Notes: a model not told the origin generated them from the letters alone. A DNA stretch of 64,000 nucleotides from Opisthorchis felineus (GCA_004794785.1 SJOL01006409.1:539625-603624); one strand, 5' to 3'. Positions 45,500 through 58,800 are shown, counted from the stretch's first letter. Program-made: numbers and translations.

Positions 45500-48200
45500 G
45501 TATCTAAAACACTTAATCTAGTGAATACCGCTCATTTAGGTGGATTATCGATCCCTGAACCCTGTCCATTAAACACATTTAACGTCTGGTTGGTTCCAGT
45601 TTGACTACTCCTGTCATGCGCAAGTTGCATGCATCTGGTTTAAACCACTGTGAGCATAAAGTAGACACCATGTTACCTGAGCAGCCACGCTACGTTACCA
45701 TTAAAGCGCAGAACAGTTTGCCGACTTCCAGATCCTATTCACAAATTCACTGATGTTGGACTTGTGTTTGTAGCTTGGATAGCCTGACCATGTTTTTGCG
45801 TTATGATGGGCTGCACAAAATCATTTGAAGCTCTATCCCATTTGAACTGGTCTTGTCTAGAATGACTTTTTAGGTTTAGGTAGGTCTTTCAGAAAGCAGT
45901 CCTTAAGCTATGACGAACCTAGAACTGACACAAAATAGGACAACGTTTCTGGTGAATTCTAATTAGCACCGTATCCTGACAACAAGGCATTCGGAACAGT
46001 CTTGTTTTTATTGACCATTGTGCTGCCGATCATGGCATGTTTCTGACGCCCACTCGGGTTACCAGGCCTTAAATGGATCACACAGCAGGTTTCGTGCTTC
46101 GACATTGCCTACTTTCACCCGCCCTTTAGTGTATCAGACATAGGAGCAAACAAAGGTTACTTGGAAACAATCGGTATACACATGGTTTTATATCTGATGG
46201 GATGCAGAACACCATCATGTGGATTGCCCATCACCCAGACAGTCATGACACATCTTTTCGAGTCTGGCAATTCAAAGTAACGGTGTAACTCGTCAATCTC
46301 GGACACATACAGTTTACGTACAAATCCAAAGACATACAGGCTCGCAATGAGCGCTCAGTACATCTTACAATTCTCTCGAGGTTTTTTGTAACTTGCAGGT
46401 GAAGAAGCTAAGTTGGTAGGTAAGTAGCCAGGCTCCGTTTCTAAATTTCTTTCGACTTTATCAATATCTGGTTTAGACGACGAAAATGTGACTCAACCCA
46501 TTATCTGTTTCACCTGAAATTTGGTCAGAAACCCTACAGTTGACACGTATTAGAACAGGCAACTGCCTACTGAACTAGCTGGCTCATCAGTTGAGTATTT
46601 GTATTTGGATGCAGTATTCAATGTCCCCAACATTTTGAGAAGAGGTGACTTTGTTCGGCTTGTTTCCGAAAGATCGTGTCTGACGAAGGATTGATGTTTC
46701 TAATGGCCCACATGTGGTTGTTCAGTGGGATTATTAACACTAATAATAATAATATAACAAGTGAGTTCACAGTTTGAAAACTGGCGCTTGAGCTTGCGTT
46801 CCCATTGGTACTGAATAATTCGTAATGCTTTCCGAAGCTTCGCTGACAACTTTTCCAGCAGAATTCTTTGGATGTTTACCGTAATGATGCTGAGTTGTTT
46901 CACAGTAAGCAAGAGAACCGACTATTTATTATTTTCAAAAGTATGATCTTTTAACGGTACTTCGAAGAGGTACACCACCTCAAGGGTTCTCAGGTTATAA
47001 AGCTCAGGCTTCTAACCAAGTTTCTGTTGCTGTCCGAGCAAGCTGTCAGTTAGTCAGTTGGTCATGAATCGTGCTTCCTTAGGATTGCATGACAACTAAG
47101 CAGCCGTTGGACAATCAGAGTGAGGTGTGTACCGGAAGCAGAAACCTGCATATCTTCCTAGCTTGTTACTCCTAAGCATACTTTAATGGGTCCATTTCTG
47201 TGGACAGTGAATGCTCGTCAAACATTTGGAAAGGAAATTAATTAATCCAGTATGACTCGAGATATAAACTGACTTGAAAAAAGGGTTAATTTCTTTGGAC
47301 AAAGCGAGTGACGCGCCTCCATGTTTGTCCAAAAATTGCAGTTCTAGATGGAATGTCACATATGCGAAGATGGACTCGTCACTCAGGACCTCGCAGACCA
47401 GCATTCAGGTCAGAGCTGTTATCAGACAGAGCAGCCTATTGAGGTGGCACATTTGAATTTGATGTCTGTTGGTACACATCACTGATAATTATGATTTCTT
47501 CAACCTGTCCTAGTTTTTGCCAGGAGATAGCGCTAGGGAAATATCAGTTGGCAAAGTGAACCACACTAAGAAATACAGGTTGATGTGCCAAAACAGACAC
47601 ACTGATATGAGGGGAATTAAAAGCTGTTTGAATCACTACAACCCGAGGAGAGTCATCAATGGGTTTTCCATATTAAAGTAGCCTACCAGTGTGATGACGA
47701 TAGAAACGACTCTCAAGACCACCATACCGATGAATGGTGCACAACGATATCAGACAAACTTATGAATTATACTGGATGCCATTACTTTGAGTCGATTCAT
47801 TACGACATTGAATCACCTGAGTAAGTTAGTGAAAATTGAAAAGGAAAGACTTTGTCGCATTAGTTTCGATTTGATAGGCTGCCGACCAGTAGCTCAAAAG
47901 AGGAATGGACGAACCCTTTTATTGGCCCAGTAAGACGAACAGTAAGACGGCTAGAACGAAAATGATTGCTATGCCCAACTGCACTTCTCTTCTTGGAGTC
48001 ATTTACTTCCATCAATAATCGAATGATTATTTCTGAAGTCATTTTTTCTATTCTATTCACTTTACACATCTTGAGATTTCCGCCGAAATAATTGGAGATT
48101 TCTATCAGGACGCCTTTACAAGGATAATGTATGGTTTGTAAGCAGAATTGCCGAACAAAACTGAGCACTTACACCACTCAACGAAAATGAACGCAGTTGG
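45500..48200. other. Noncoding, no gene seen
   Basis: No domain-bearing frame, RNA gene or recognised repeat. An (AAT)-rich patch at about 46741-46756 is short. Confidence 0.4.
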
Positions 48201-48204
48201 TATA

Positions 48205-48642
48205 ACGAAATACACTTATTTGCAAATCAATTTGGTTTCGCGAGAGACTCACTTGGAACCCAGCTGAATCTCTCGTTTGTGATGTTTCCATGCAACTGAA
48301 TGTGCTGCACCAGGCCGCCTCATGTTTCAGTTGCTACGATATTCGAGATATCGCGATGCATGTAATTTTGCGCAATGTACTACTGATAAGGTTGCTGAAA
48401 ATTCGTTGACAGCCTACAACCGGTTTTGCTCTCCTTGGGGCTCATCAACTAGGCGCAGTCCTCGTAAAACCACATTTGTTTGCAAATGAGTGTATTTCGC
48501 TAATTTCGTGTAGTTTGGTCTCGAGTAGAACATAAGTTTGACGGAAACTGCGCCTACCTGATGAGCCCCAAGAAGGTCGAAACCGGTCATCGGCTGTTGA
48601 AGATTTTTCAGCAACCTTATGAGTAGTGCATTACGAATGGAC
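48205..48642 (-). repeat. Hammerhead foldback repeat, composite copy (inverted)
   Basis: Read on the minus strand this copy has the same block order as 31272-31720, including the junction at about 48463 (TTTTACGAG to GACTGCGCC). It holds one decayed hammerhead on the minus strand (about 48412-48454, core changed to TTGATGA and AAA) and one on the plus strand (48552-48594). The conserved hairpin is at about 48340. It ends at GAGTAGTGCATTACG. Confidence 0.78.
48552..48594 (+). ncRNA. Type I hammerhead ribozyme (stem I weakened)
   Basis: GCCTAC, CTGATGA, GCCCCAAGAAGGTC (one stem II mismatch), GAA, ACC-GGT, C, ATCGGC. The core is complete but the first and third stem I pairs are lost, so cleavage is likely slow or absent. 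Confidence 0.55.
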
Positions 48643-48659
48643 ATTTCTTACCTACTAAA

Positions 48660-51640
48660 GGTGATAAACAGATCCTTGTGACCTTTTCAGAACGGATAAG
48701 GAAGCAATCGTTAGCGATACTCATTAGATTGTTGGAAGCTCCCTGACAATGTCAGTTAATTAGTCATGAATTCCCTAGTTTGGTTGCTGTGCACAAATTT
48801 TGATGATTGATTTGATTTGATTATAGGCATATATCACACGCAACTGTGAGAATTTACGGTGAAATGTCTCGGGCAGCAGTCGTAGACAGAAATCAGTAAA
48901 CGTAGTTTGGATAGGGACCTAGCAAAAATGGACCACAAAATGGATGTTTACGTTGTATAAAACCAGTGATCAGCTCTAGGTTTGCAAACAAGCCACAACA
49001 TCCTATCACATTCTGGGATGCTTGCTACAAGGCGCTTGAGAAAGCATTGTCATCAGAAGCACCTTCGCAGTACTGGGGACTAACACTTGTTCAGACATGC
49101 TTTCAGTGGCATCCAAGAGATTAGTCTGTGACTGCACAACAGTGTTGAACTTTCTGTTCTTATCTTCAACATCTACACCATGCATATCATTTTCCGAAAA
49201 AGACAGGAAACGGACTTTGCCGTGTCTGGAGTTTGCAGAGAGCGGCTATGACGCACGGCGTGAAATAAGGAAACTGTGTTGGTTTTCCTCACTTGGCTGC
49301 CTTGTTGCCCGTTCATAAGATCGGAAATATCTCCCAGCCGAATTGTGCCCGCTAATAGCGTCCCTATCTTCTGAACCTATTAGCCACCTGAGATTTCATC
49401 CTTGTTTCCGAAGGCCGCCAATTTGGCAGACCCATAACTCACTGTTTGGTTAAGTTAGCCTGTAGGTCTTTTCATCCTGGGTATCAGACCGAGGGAAAAA
49501 ACTTGCCAGGCCTCAATATCTCTTTTTATCAGGACGGCACTCCTGCCACCTTATCGAGTACGAATCTGTGGGCCATACCAGCCTCGTGTGCCAGCTGGGG
49601 CTAGAGGCCTCCATCTCAAGCTGTCTGGCCCAAATAGGAAAAAAAACGAATTTCTCGGCCCGCAATTCGAGTACAGATGAGGCTTGGTTTGGAGTGGGGG
49701 TGAGTCAGCGAATTCGGCTTCGACCAGCCCACAGCATGGCTAACCTATCCAGTGGGGTTGGTGGTGGGGCCAAGCTTCACTGGGGCCTGTTGACCTGACT
49801 ACACTCCCAATCGAGGGGGAATGAGGACGACAAACGTGCACACACGGCTGACAGTAGGGACTAACGTTGACCTATACGTGTGACTGGACCTAGCTGGAGT
49901 CAACCAGCTAGATCAACCGTGTGCACTGCAGGTAGACCTCAGCCGATGCAAACTGCCTCGCTTCAGTCGTTCGCCAGTTAGCACATTTATGTCATGAAAT
50001 GCAGTATGGTGGCTAAAACGGATGTCTCCGAAATCCAAGGAACCATCAAAATAATCTTAGATAAAAACTCCGAAGTTTTTCGAAGTGGACCTACATTTGC
50101 ATGTCCATAGGCCTACTACCCCAGGTCGAGCAATACCAAAGCATTCACACATATAGGATTACTATGTTGAGCAAACAAGCAACGTCTACTTCACGTGCTA
50201 CATAGTTCCGCTTTAAGTCACCCAACATTTTCTTCCCCTTATGATCTAGAGGTGGATGCACTTTGTTCAGTAAGATTTTACAACCTAGGGCTTACCACAG
50301 TAAGTGCGCTTTATCGCGCAAGTTCTGTTGCCCTCTAGTTGGCAGCGCGGAAAAGCTGGTCTTAAAATTTGGAGCGCACCTTTATCTCTTCGAATGTTCG
50401 AATTTATCGAACTTGAGGGACAATATCTACCAGTTCCTACTTGGCTTTAAATGAAACCAATCACCGCCCACTGAATCGGTCAATCTGCCGCACACAGGAA
50501 CCAACTTGTGAGTGAGAATGTGTATTGATGTTAGCCATAAAATTACCACAATGTGAGATGCCATTTGGGAAACGAGCTGGAGGATGTCAGTTGTATGGAC
50601 CAAATAGCGGACCAGACAAGAAAGGGAAGATAAATTATAATGAAAGTTATCTTGTAAACATAAACAAGACTGTCAGTTTAATTTTCGGTTGAAGTGTGAG
50701 GCTGTGTGCGTCCCATCTTTTCTCACAGTAGGTTCCCCAAGTTCTTCGTCCCACCATAGCCATGCGCATACGTATTTCCGATTCAGCGTAGAATGCTGCT
50801 GACACGCATGGCATAGGGGCGTTATCTTTCGTTCATGTTCAGTGAAAAATTGTGCAACTTCTGCCTTCCGAACATTATCTGATGATCTATAACTTTCCTT
50901 CCACCGTTGAAACGTGGCCTCCGTTGACTTCTCTTGTCGTCACTACGATAATTCCCTTTCTGACGACCTTTGCTCTAACGACTCCCTCTCCAAAAGACCA
51001 TGTCGTTGTGACCAGCAACTGCAAGATTAGACTAGACTGTCTTTCATATCACGAGCAGTTCACTATTACGAACAAACTGTAGAACAAGGCCAGTTTTTTC
51101 TTTTTTTAAAAAGTTATCTGAAATATTCCCATGATAGAATAAAAGCAAGTCACTGGCTTGAACGGAAACGATAAAAACCCTGTTTAAACGTCATTCTGGT
51201 TAAAATCGATAATCAGTAGTTTACGGATAAAGCTGGAGTGATTTCGGCGAGTCACGCGAGGTTGACCATTGACTGTCCGGGTACTTGAGGCTCAACACCT
51301 GTACAGAACCCTTTACCCTTAAGTTACGGATGCCATTCGATTCCGCAATAGGAAAAATCCTAGAATTTGACTTGCATTTCATAGATTGACTTAAAAGTGA
51401 TTAAAAAAAGCATATGCACCTTGAAAAGTTTCAATACCTACTTTTCGTACGGCGTCAGACTATCGGGGGCAGTGATCTTGACTTTATACCTAACAGTATG
51501 GAATCTAATCACTATTTTGTTGTTTCATGCCAAAGTCAGGGCATGCGTGTTACCTTATGGCCTCTCACATGATTGGCGCTAAACGAACTTGAAACATTTA
51601 AAACCAACTGTATCTATCATCTAACAAAATCTGGCCCAGA
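48660..51640. other. Noncoding; GC-richer block at 49.3-49.9 kb
   Basis: The part 49320-49930 is GC-rich relative to the flanks (GTTGGTGGTGGGGCC, CCACCTTATCGAG) and may be an old element, but shows no coding motif I know. The rest shows nothing. Confidence 0.3.
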
Positions 51641-51788
51641 GATAGACCCCTCTTGATAATCCTCTGTTGGAATCACGTACACAATTCACGGATTATGCCA
51701 GCGAAGTGGTTCGCGCAAACAAAGGAGATTGACAGCACTATGGAAGTAGCCGGCCAAGTAAGAACCCCAATCCAACTTCCCGAATGAC

Positions 51789-52154
51789 TTGGATAGGTAT
51801 GTGCACATATTCTCAGGTGAGACGTTGAAAAAAAAACGGTTAAAAGTACTTGCACTTGGCACCAGGTTTTGTGAGGTACTTTCAAGTAACAGTCGACTAG
51901 CCATTGAGACTCAGTTCGAGCATTTGCACTCCCAAACGACTGATTTGAGAGCCAGTTTCACTGAGACACTTTACAGGCTTAAATCCTGCCTGGATAACAT
52001 TCGCTATCAGTACAGACCACTGAAACCGGAAAGCAACAGCCTGTTTTCCAGACGACACGGTCAGGCGCCCAAGCAATTGATCAATAACCTCGAGATCGTT
52101 GTTAGAAAACCAGATAGAAAGAAAAAATACGAGGCATTTGGAATCATTTCTTGA
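51789..52154 (+). pseudogene. Penelope-like element, N-terminal domain relic
   Basis: The longest intact frame of the element (122 codons). It holds the L-x-LG-x-x-F-C motif and a charged helix typical of the region before the reverse transcriptase, and ends at a stop at 52152-52154. Confidence 0.7.
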
Positions 52155-52372
52155 TGACAAATTTTGACGGATACCAAGGATAGTACTGGGTCGATCAAAA
52201 GACCATTGGATAAATTTCTGGAACAAATAAAGAACGACGGCCTTGTCAATTCGAACAGCTCACGCTTACATGGACATATTCACTGTTTCTAAGGTCTTCT
52301 TAAATTACATAAAACATGTATCCCGATACACACAATTCACCGTACCACAACGTAGCCTAATGGTTATGCAGT

Positions 52373-53116
52373 GTGTTAGAACCAGTCCGAGCTACCGTGA
52401 TCAAACACGGCATACCTTACCATGTACAGGATAAAACTATTTTAAACAAACGTATGTTATCTGCAGACATTACAATACATTTTACGAAAGACTCCTTTTT
52501 AGAGACTGTACAATATTTGTGTAAATTAGTGGAAAGTTCTGATATACCTTTGATAAAATTAAAGGAACTGATCTTACGTTGTACAATGAAAGTTCAACTC
52601 CTGTTGAGCGGACGATTTTACAGACAAATGGATGGAGTAGCTATGGGCCTTGGTCCAGTACAATAACATCTGTTGGCTACTTTGACAGATATGTCAACTG
52701 ACTGTGTCTCTATTCTTGGTGTTTTTCATGGGGCTCATCTAGATACATCTTTTACATGTGAATTTGAACAGGAAGATCAGCTACCGTTTCTGGAGGGGCT
52801 ACTTGCAAGAACACAAGGTGGGTCGTGTGTAACGCAAACCGACATGGATACGTCAGTCCGTACAATTCCACAGCTTTGTTCCCTCATAGTCAAAGAGAAT
52901 CTTGTTCATTGTCTGAATGACAGAGCAGTTAAAGTTCGCTCAGAAAACAATTTGACTGACCGGTTAGATTTTCTAAGATGTGTTTCGACAAAACGGCTAG
53001 CCAAAGCGCTTTCTGGAGAAACATCACAATTCGAAACCTCCAAAACAAACCATAAAGGAAGCAGAAACTTTATCTCCATCTTCCTTTCAAAGGCGATGTC
53101 GTTAGCGAGGTGCTGA
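52373..53116 (+). pseudogene. Penelope-like element, reverse transcriptase relic
   Basis: Two frame segments. The first ends with the DGVAMG motif and a premature stop at 52664-52666. The second, from about 52673, runs without the YxDD box through LDTSFTCEFEQEDQLPFLEG to a stop near 53116. The catalytic aspartates are not visible. Confidence 0.75.
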
Positions 53117-53117
53117 C

Positions 53118-53538
53118 ACGAAGACTACAAGATTCATTTGCCAGAACATGTTGCGCAGCAAGTCTGGATTTAGTTTTCACCGTTATCAGGCAAGAGCTAG
53201 AAGACAAATTTCTTCTTCAGACCACTTCAGTGTGTGTTCATGAATTTGTAGGTGCCTGTGGACACAGCTATATCGACCGAGTGACGAGGTAGTCATCAAC
53301 GCGCATGCTTGAGCACATATCGTCCGCGTGGCAAATGGATCAACGACACAACGCGCACAGTAAGTTTTCATCACACCTTCTTGACACTGGACATACGGTT
53401 GAAGTTTTAACCTCTTTTAGGCCATTCACTGGAGTACAAGCCAAGAAGCTAAAGTTTATAAGAACTAAAATTCTCTTTATCGCAGAAGCACTTAGCGTCC
53501 ATATTTTAGGCCTCATTTTTGTGTACAGAAACGGTTAA
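53118..53538 (+). pseudogene. Penelope-like element, GIY-YIG endonuclease relic
   Basis: Encodes FARTCCAASLDLVFTV, then CVHEFVGACGHSYIDRVTR, where C-x-x-x-x-x-x-x-C-x-x-x-Y-I-x-R is the cysteine and YIG part of this nuclease, with G changed to D. After a frameshift come MLEHISSAW and HSKFSSHLLDTGHTV. The module normally nicks the target DNA in canonical Penelope-like elements. Confidence 0.72.
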
Positions 53539-53544
53539 AACCCC

Positions 53545-53712
53545 ATGGGGTTTCGAGCCCATGACCTCCAGGCTGGTAGTTGAACATTTAACCGTTCGGC
53601 CAGGAGCGGATGATTTGAAGTGTGCCTAACTGGCACCTAGATAGGAAATAATGCAATTCTTCCTTCAGTCACGGAGTCCACATCATGTGGTCACGTGTTA
53701 ACTGGCTCTTTG
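53545..53712 (-). repeat. tRNA-derived SINE-A, copy 5
   Basis: Minus strand: CTATCTAGGTGCCAGTTAGG, TCATCCGCTCCTGGCCGAACG (A box TGGCCGAACGGTTA), CTACCAGCCTGGAGG, B box GGCTCGAAACC, CCATGGGG. The head is the best match to the tRNA consensus among the copies. It starts immediately after the end of the Penelope-like relic. Confidence 0.7.
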
Positions 53713-53719
53713 ATTAATA

Positions 53720-55590
53720 GCATCTCAGATGGAAGGTTCGCTTGTTCGAATTATTCTTCCTTCTGGTCTACTTACTCTTTGTTATTAGTGGGAGATTTTC
53801 GGCATATATTGGCCCTACTTGCAGGAAAACTGAAAATTGAGAATTTCCAAACCTCCTCACACTACCAACATCTTTGAACTTTCTAAGTGTTTTGTGTGTG
53901 TACAACTCGCTAAATTTAACTATCTTTGCAATTGGTCTCCAATCACTAGTTCTTCATTCCATGGTAATTTACCATGTGGCTAATAAGAACCATTCAGCCC
54001 TGAGATGGTCTTTAAAGAGCAAGTTCTTTGTTAGTTTTCTACTGTACGAACATCGGCCGACTGTTAGGCACTACTCACGCCACAGGTAATTAACGATATT
54101 TATGTGTTTCACACATGGACTGAACACTACTCGATCATGTAGTGCCTTTCGCATTGTTCTAAAGTAAAATCGCACTTTTCATACATTTGCCCACATGACA
54201 TATCACGAAACCACTTGTTCCCGATCAGCTGATCGCCTTCTAAGGAAAATGTTTATCCGAAACCTTAGATAAATTTGAGCATCATATGTGCGAATAAGTG
54301 CCCTTCCCAATCATGACTGGAACTTCTTGATGTCCAGTTTCTGCGCTGCTGGCAAGCAACACCACAATAGTTATGTGTTCAAATAAGCCATGGGTGTTCA
54401 GCTAGCCAAAAGTTGTTTCCTGGTGAACCAAGCCGCAGGGCACAGTTTTAATTCGTCGAACTCTATCACTTTTCACGATCATTAGAACTGATGAGCGGAC
54501 TACCATACTTGATGTGATCCGATGTTGGCTTATCTTAAGTCTCGTAACCGTGGCGTATGATTTGGATACTATGATATTGGCGCACCACCGTCATCCGTTC
54601 GACTACGCACTATAACGATTAATTTCACAAATCTTAGGGTCACACGTTTTCGTCAGACAAGGTTGCTGTTTTTCTGTATAGTCATGTGACTGAGCCTAGT
54701 CTTTACTTTGGATGACAGCCAGACACTCCACGTTCATGACTCACAGATTTCCCAACTTTTCCCCTTAGCGATGGAACACACAGCGACCGTGAGTAACATA
54801 CGATAGCGTACGAACTACCGCGAAGCTCAGCCTACATATCACTTGCTCAAGTGAAAAACGACACCTCTGAGAAACGTGTCTTGCGATTGGATTTTCAGGT
54901 GACCCAACCCACGCATGCTCAAGTAATTGCACTTGTCACAAAGGCACAGCACCCAAGCATGAACAGACTCACCTGTTCAAGCGCGATAATCCAGGTACTT
55001 CGAGCGTACGCTGGCGGAGTAACGGTAACATATTTGCGCCCAGTGTTAAATCCCGGTGTTGCCAGGGCTACACAGTTTGTTTTAATGGGGCAAGAGGGAA
55101 GCTCGAGACCAGTGCTTCTCCTCTTCGGTATGAAGCAACCGGGGCAAGAGGAGAACTGTTCAGACTAGGTTCGATGCAAATACAGGTTAGACGCCTGGGT
55201 CTTCCTTCTGTCAGCAGCATTCACCTAAGGATTGACCGTCAGTGGCGGGGGAAGTCGTTTCAAAGTATCACCCAGCTAAGCATAACACGTTCAACCCATA
55301 AGTGTTACTCGTGGCCTGCACCAGAAAGTTCACAGTCTTAGTTTAGGGTCCTTGTCCGTGAAGCAATAAGGACAATGTGTTCCTCAAGCTTGATATGGTT
55401 TAAGCATGCCTACATGTTTTGGTCTTGGAGACTTTTGGGCCAGAAACACAGGGCACGAGTGTATGTCGACTGGATGGTAACGATAGTAGAATTGGACGGC
55501 TTGAAAATGTAAAAGCTGTTACCCTGTCTACAACACACAGCGGTGCACTTTATCTGTGTTAGAAATGCTAAATTATTGTCTAGAGAGAAC
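53720..55590. other. Noncoding, no gene seen
   Basis: A 105-codon frame at 54851-55168 shows no recognised domain and no paired splice sites. I see no RNA gene here. Confidence 0.4.
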
Positions 55591-55597
55591 ACACAAC

Positions 55598-55805
55598 TCA
55601 AGAGGATGTTGAAAACCCTTTGACAGCCTAGGACCGGTTTCGCTCTTCTTGGGGCTCGTCGAGTGACTCATTCCCCGAGTTTTCTTCAACATTATGTTCT
55701 ACATAAATGCCAACTTTTACACAAATATACTCGTTTGCACACCATTTTGGCTTAAATAATATCATAAATGAGAGTTTCAGCTTGGATTCATTTGAGTCTG
55801 CCGTT
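55598..55805 (-). repeat. Diverged foldback repeat arm with dead hammerhead
   Basis: On the minus strand: AACATTATG-like spacer, CTCGGGGAATGAG, then CGACGAG (the mutated CUGAUGAG core), CCCCAAGAAGAGC, GAAACCGGTC, CTAGGCTGTCAAAG. Stem III is intact but the core and stem I are not. Further out the arm is recognisable as ATAAATGAGAGTTTCAGCTTGG. Confidence 0.6.
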
Positions 55806-55809
55806 ATAA

Positions 55810-58800
55810 CCAAATGAATGTGAAGTGAGGGTAGTTGGCGAGGTTTCATCCTTCTTGCAATTAAGCATACTTCGTCATTTGGGCAGAACATAGTAACAAT
55901 TCTGTGGGTTAACTTGATTTCAGCCCCAATGCACACGTGAAACAGCTCCCTCGTCAGAATTTCAAAAGGACCGAAAATCCGTTCTGACACACAAATGTAG
56001 GAATTGTTTGTTGGTGGCTGTTGCATGACAACTTCAAAGTTGCTTCACCTATTGGATAAATTTGGAGCGAACTTGATTGAGAAAGCATTACGGTATGTTT
56101 ATCAGTGTAAGTGGTGGATGATTGTAGCTTGTGAGGAAAGTGTTAGCTGATAGCCCATAAAAATGGTAGTTTTTCGAGAAAAGCACTGTTATCCACAATG
56201 AATTTTGGATTTACGGCCACTAATACGCATGAGTCTGGGGAGACTTGTGGCTGCTGGTATGTCGCACTGCCTAGCTGCTTAAGAAAGGGAGATGAATTGG
56301 GAAACCAATAGAACATGATGAACAAGGCTAGCTACTAGCTTGTTTGGTGTGCGTGAGACCCTGGAAGTCGCACTAACTGAGTACAGAGGGGCACATGAAC
56401 CCACAAGGATGGACGCTAGTTACTGCTTGTTGCAGTATGTGTGAAACGTTCGTAACAACAATCCTTTTCGCTACCCACAGGTTTTCAGTCTGTGTGTTCA
56501 TATGACTCACTTTTGGGCAGTCCACCCCAAGTCCTGATGCGATACTAGTCTGTACCAGGAAGACGAAAGAGTAGATTCAGGCTCCGCCCTTATTACAGCC
56601 CACAAGGATCGCATACCTAGGTATGAACTCTGGACTGATCATGGTATCAATACCACAATGCCATATGCTGAACAAGTCCCAACTAACACATCTGAGCAGG
56701 CGAACATGTTCGTAATTTTGCGTTTTGATTAATTTTTCTGTTCGGAACATGACATCGATGAGGATATACATTGTTTCTGAGTTATAATAAGGGAGGAACT
56801 CAAGTCTACCGCTCTCCCTTCCTGTGAACCAACAGATCGTGAAAGAACAGTGGGAGGACCTCAAAAACCAGGACAATGCCCTCAAGAATTTTCATGTCCG
56901 CAGCAGCTACTCACAAGTTGTTCAGTAGCTGAAAAATCTGCTTCCGTGAATGAATACAGACACTGGGCGGACAGCACCATTCGTGATCACCTAGAAGTTG
57001 GAAGCTACAATTAATCGGAGCGCCGATTAAAGAAAAATGGAAAACTTAGTTGTACCCGGCGGGTAGGACTGCAAATGTCATTAGGTATTTCGGATAAATT
57101 CACTGTATTCCCAGTTCATTGTGTAGCAAACTAGATGCGGAGATGTAGAATTTGATTGTGGCACACGACTGCTGCACTATTTGCCCTGCTGTCATTAATA
57201 TCGGCCGTAAAATGGACATATATGGCCGAGTTTCGGGTAATCCTTATGAAAAGCTCATCTGGACGTATTTTCTAGGAAGGGCTCAGAGAAGAGACAATTA
57301 CTCATTAAAGAGGAAGGTGAATTTTAGCTCGAAAAACCACCCACACACTCACTGTGCAAACCAGCGAAACGGAATCAGGGAAAACGAAGGAAATCTGCGA
57401 ACTCTCACTTGTCGAACGACTACTCCCGCAAATGAGCAACATTAGACGCTTCCTAACGTCACAAATACGTTTTTGTGGTTAAACTTTACACAGTACTCGT
57501 GTTGCTTAAGTAACATGCCACTAGAGCGGAAGAAAGGCGGGACGATTGAATCAGACCATGTGTGAAATATGTGTCTGAAGAGAGTTTCTTGAAGTGTGTG
57601 GTTGTCATTGCCCTGTCATATAGCGGGCCGTTTCAATTGTCTACTTCTCGTTTTTTTTCCTTTGTCATTACGGAGTCCCTCACACCGAGTCGTTGACCCG
57701 AAAATTTGCCTTGTTCATATTGACTGGTTATTGTACTACGTATTCCAATGTTCACGTCCTTTTGTTAGTGAAATCACACCCGAGGTTTGTGCTTAGTTGG
57801 TTTATTTGCGTTGTTATCTTTAGCGTCGTATTAAACATCGTTCACCAACTATATTCTGACATTAATATCGACTTGGTGCCCGTAATCAATAACTCGAGGC
57901 TTGTTGCCTGCCTAACCTAATCCGTAATTTTACCCAACTTCGTTCGCCAAGAAGAGGTAAGAGTTTGCCCGCTCAAGAGAAAAAAATTTACTGTCTGGAG
58001 CCGAAGCCAGATATTATAGAATAGTTGAAGGGATTTATGGTTCGCCCAAAGACTATTTGAAGACTTGTACTTTGTAAAAAAAGCCAGACAGTGTGAAAAC
58101 AGACAAATGTGTGTGCGGGTTGGTTCACTAAGTGAATAGAGTGTTCAGATGGATAAGTACTTTTGACAGACTCTGTCTGGTTTACTGTTGATGGGTCAGT
58201 GTCCGCTGACATTATGTGTGCGTGAGGCTTGGTGTTGAAGTTTGTTGGATATTAGTTTATAACACAAACGTTAATAATTTGCTTTTTTATATTATTTACC
58301 ACATACAGTCAACGTACTCTTCATCTGTCAATTTCCTAATTACACGGAAAATTAAAGCGCTTTCTGTGCTATGAATGAAATGGTCATAATTCTCTTCTAA
58401 GTTGGTCGGTTCTTTTCCCTGGCACAACCCCGTGCGAACATGAGATGTATTCCTTCTTCCCTAAGACTACGCCCACAAGATACTTCAGGATGAATTGGAA
58501 CAGTTGTTATCAACCTTAGGTCCAATCAAGAATTATCCCTTCTAAATTGAATTTTGCTCCATGTATTCCACACTGAATATGGGATTCTCTGACCAGAGTG
58601 TTATCTTCAATCTGCGGAAACGGACCACGGTGTTTGATAATCTGTGTATTTATTCTCACAGAACTGTGGATATTTCATGGTTGTTTATAAGTGCGAGGCA
58701 CTTGCAATGCATTGGTAGCCAACCACAATAGTTGATCCATTATGTTTCAAGGGCTTCTCTGTTTTTGCGCTACTTTTCACCGTGACACAATAAAAGGAAG

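Larger units (their letters stand above)
51660..53540 (+). mobile_element. Decayed Penelope-like retroelement
   Basis: In several plus-strand frames the order of a Penelope-like element is preserved. About 51790-52140 encodes the region before the reverse transcriptase (FSGETLKKKRLKVLALGTRFC, ETQFEHLHSQTTDL). About 52440-52665 encodes part of the reverse transcriptase, with YRQMDGVAMG-LGP (the Q-x-DGVAMGSPLGP motif). About 52740-53100 encodes the end of that domain (LPFLEGLLAR, NLVHCLNDRA). About 53120-53520 encodes a GIY-YIG nuclease relic (CVHEFVGACGHSYI, LSTRMLEHI-like and SHLLDTGHTVE in two frames). The YxDD catalytic motif is missing, apparently deleted near 52665-52740, and stops and frameshifts abound. 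It cannot move by itself. Confidence 0.82.

Noticed and set aside
53555..53612. tRNA gene at SINE-A copy 5
   Set aside because: The A and B boxes are good, but the acceptor strands do not pair and the same sequence continues into a SINE body in other copies.
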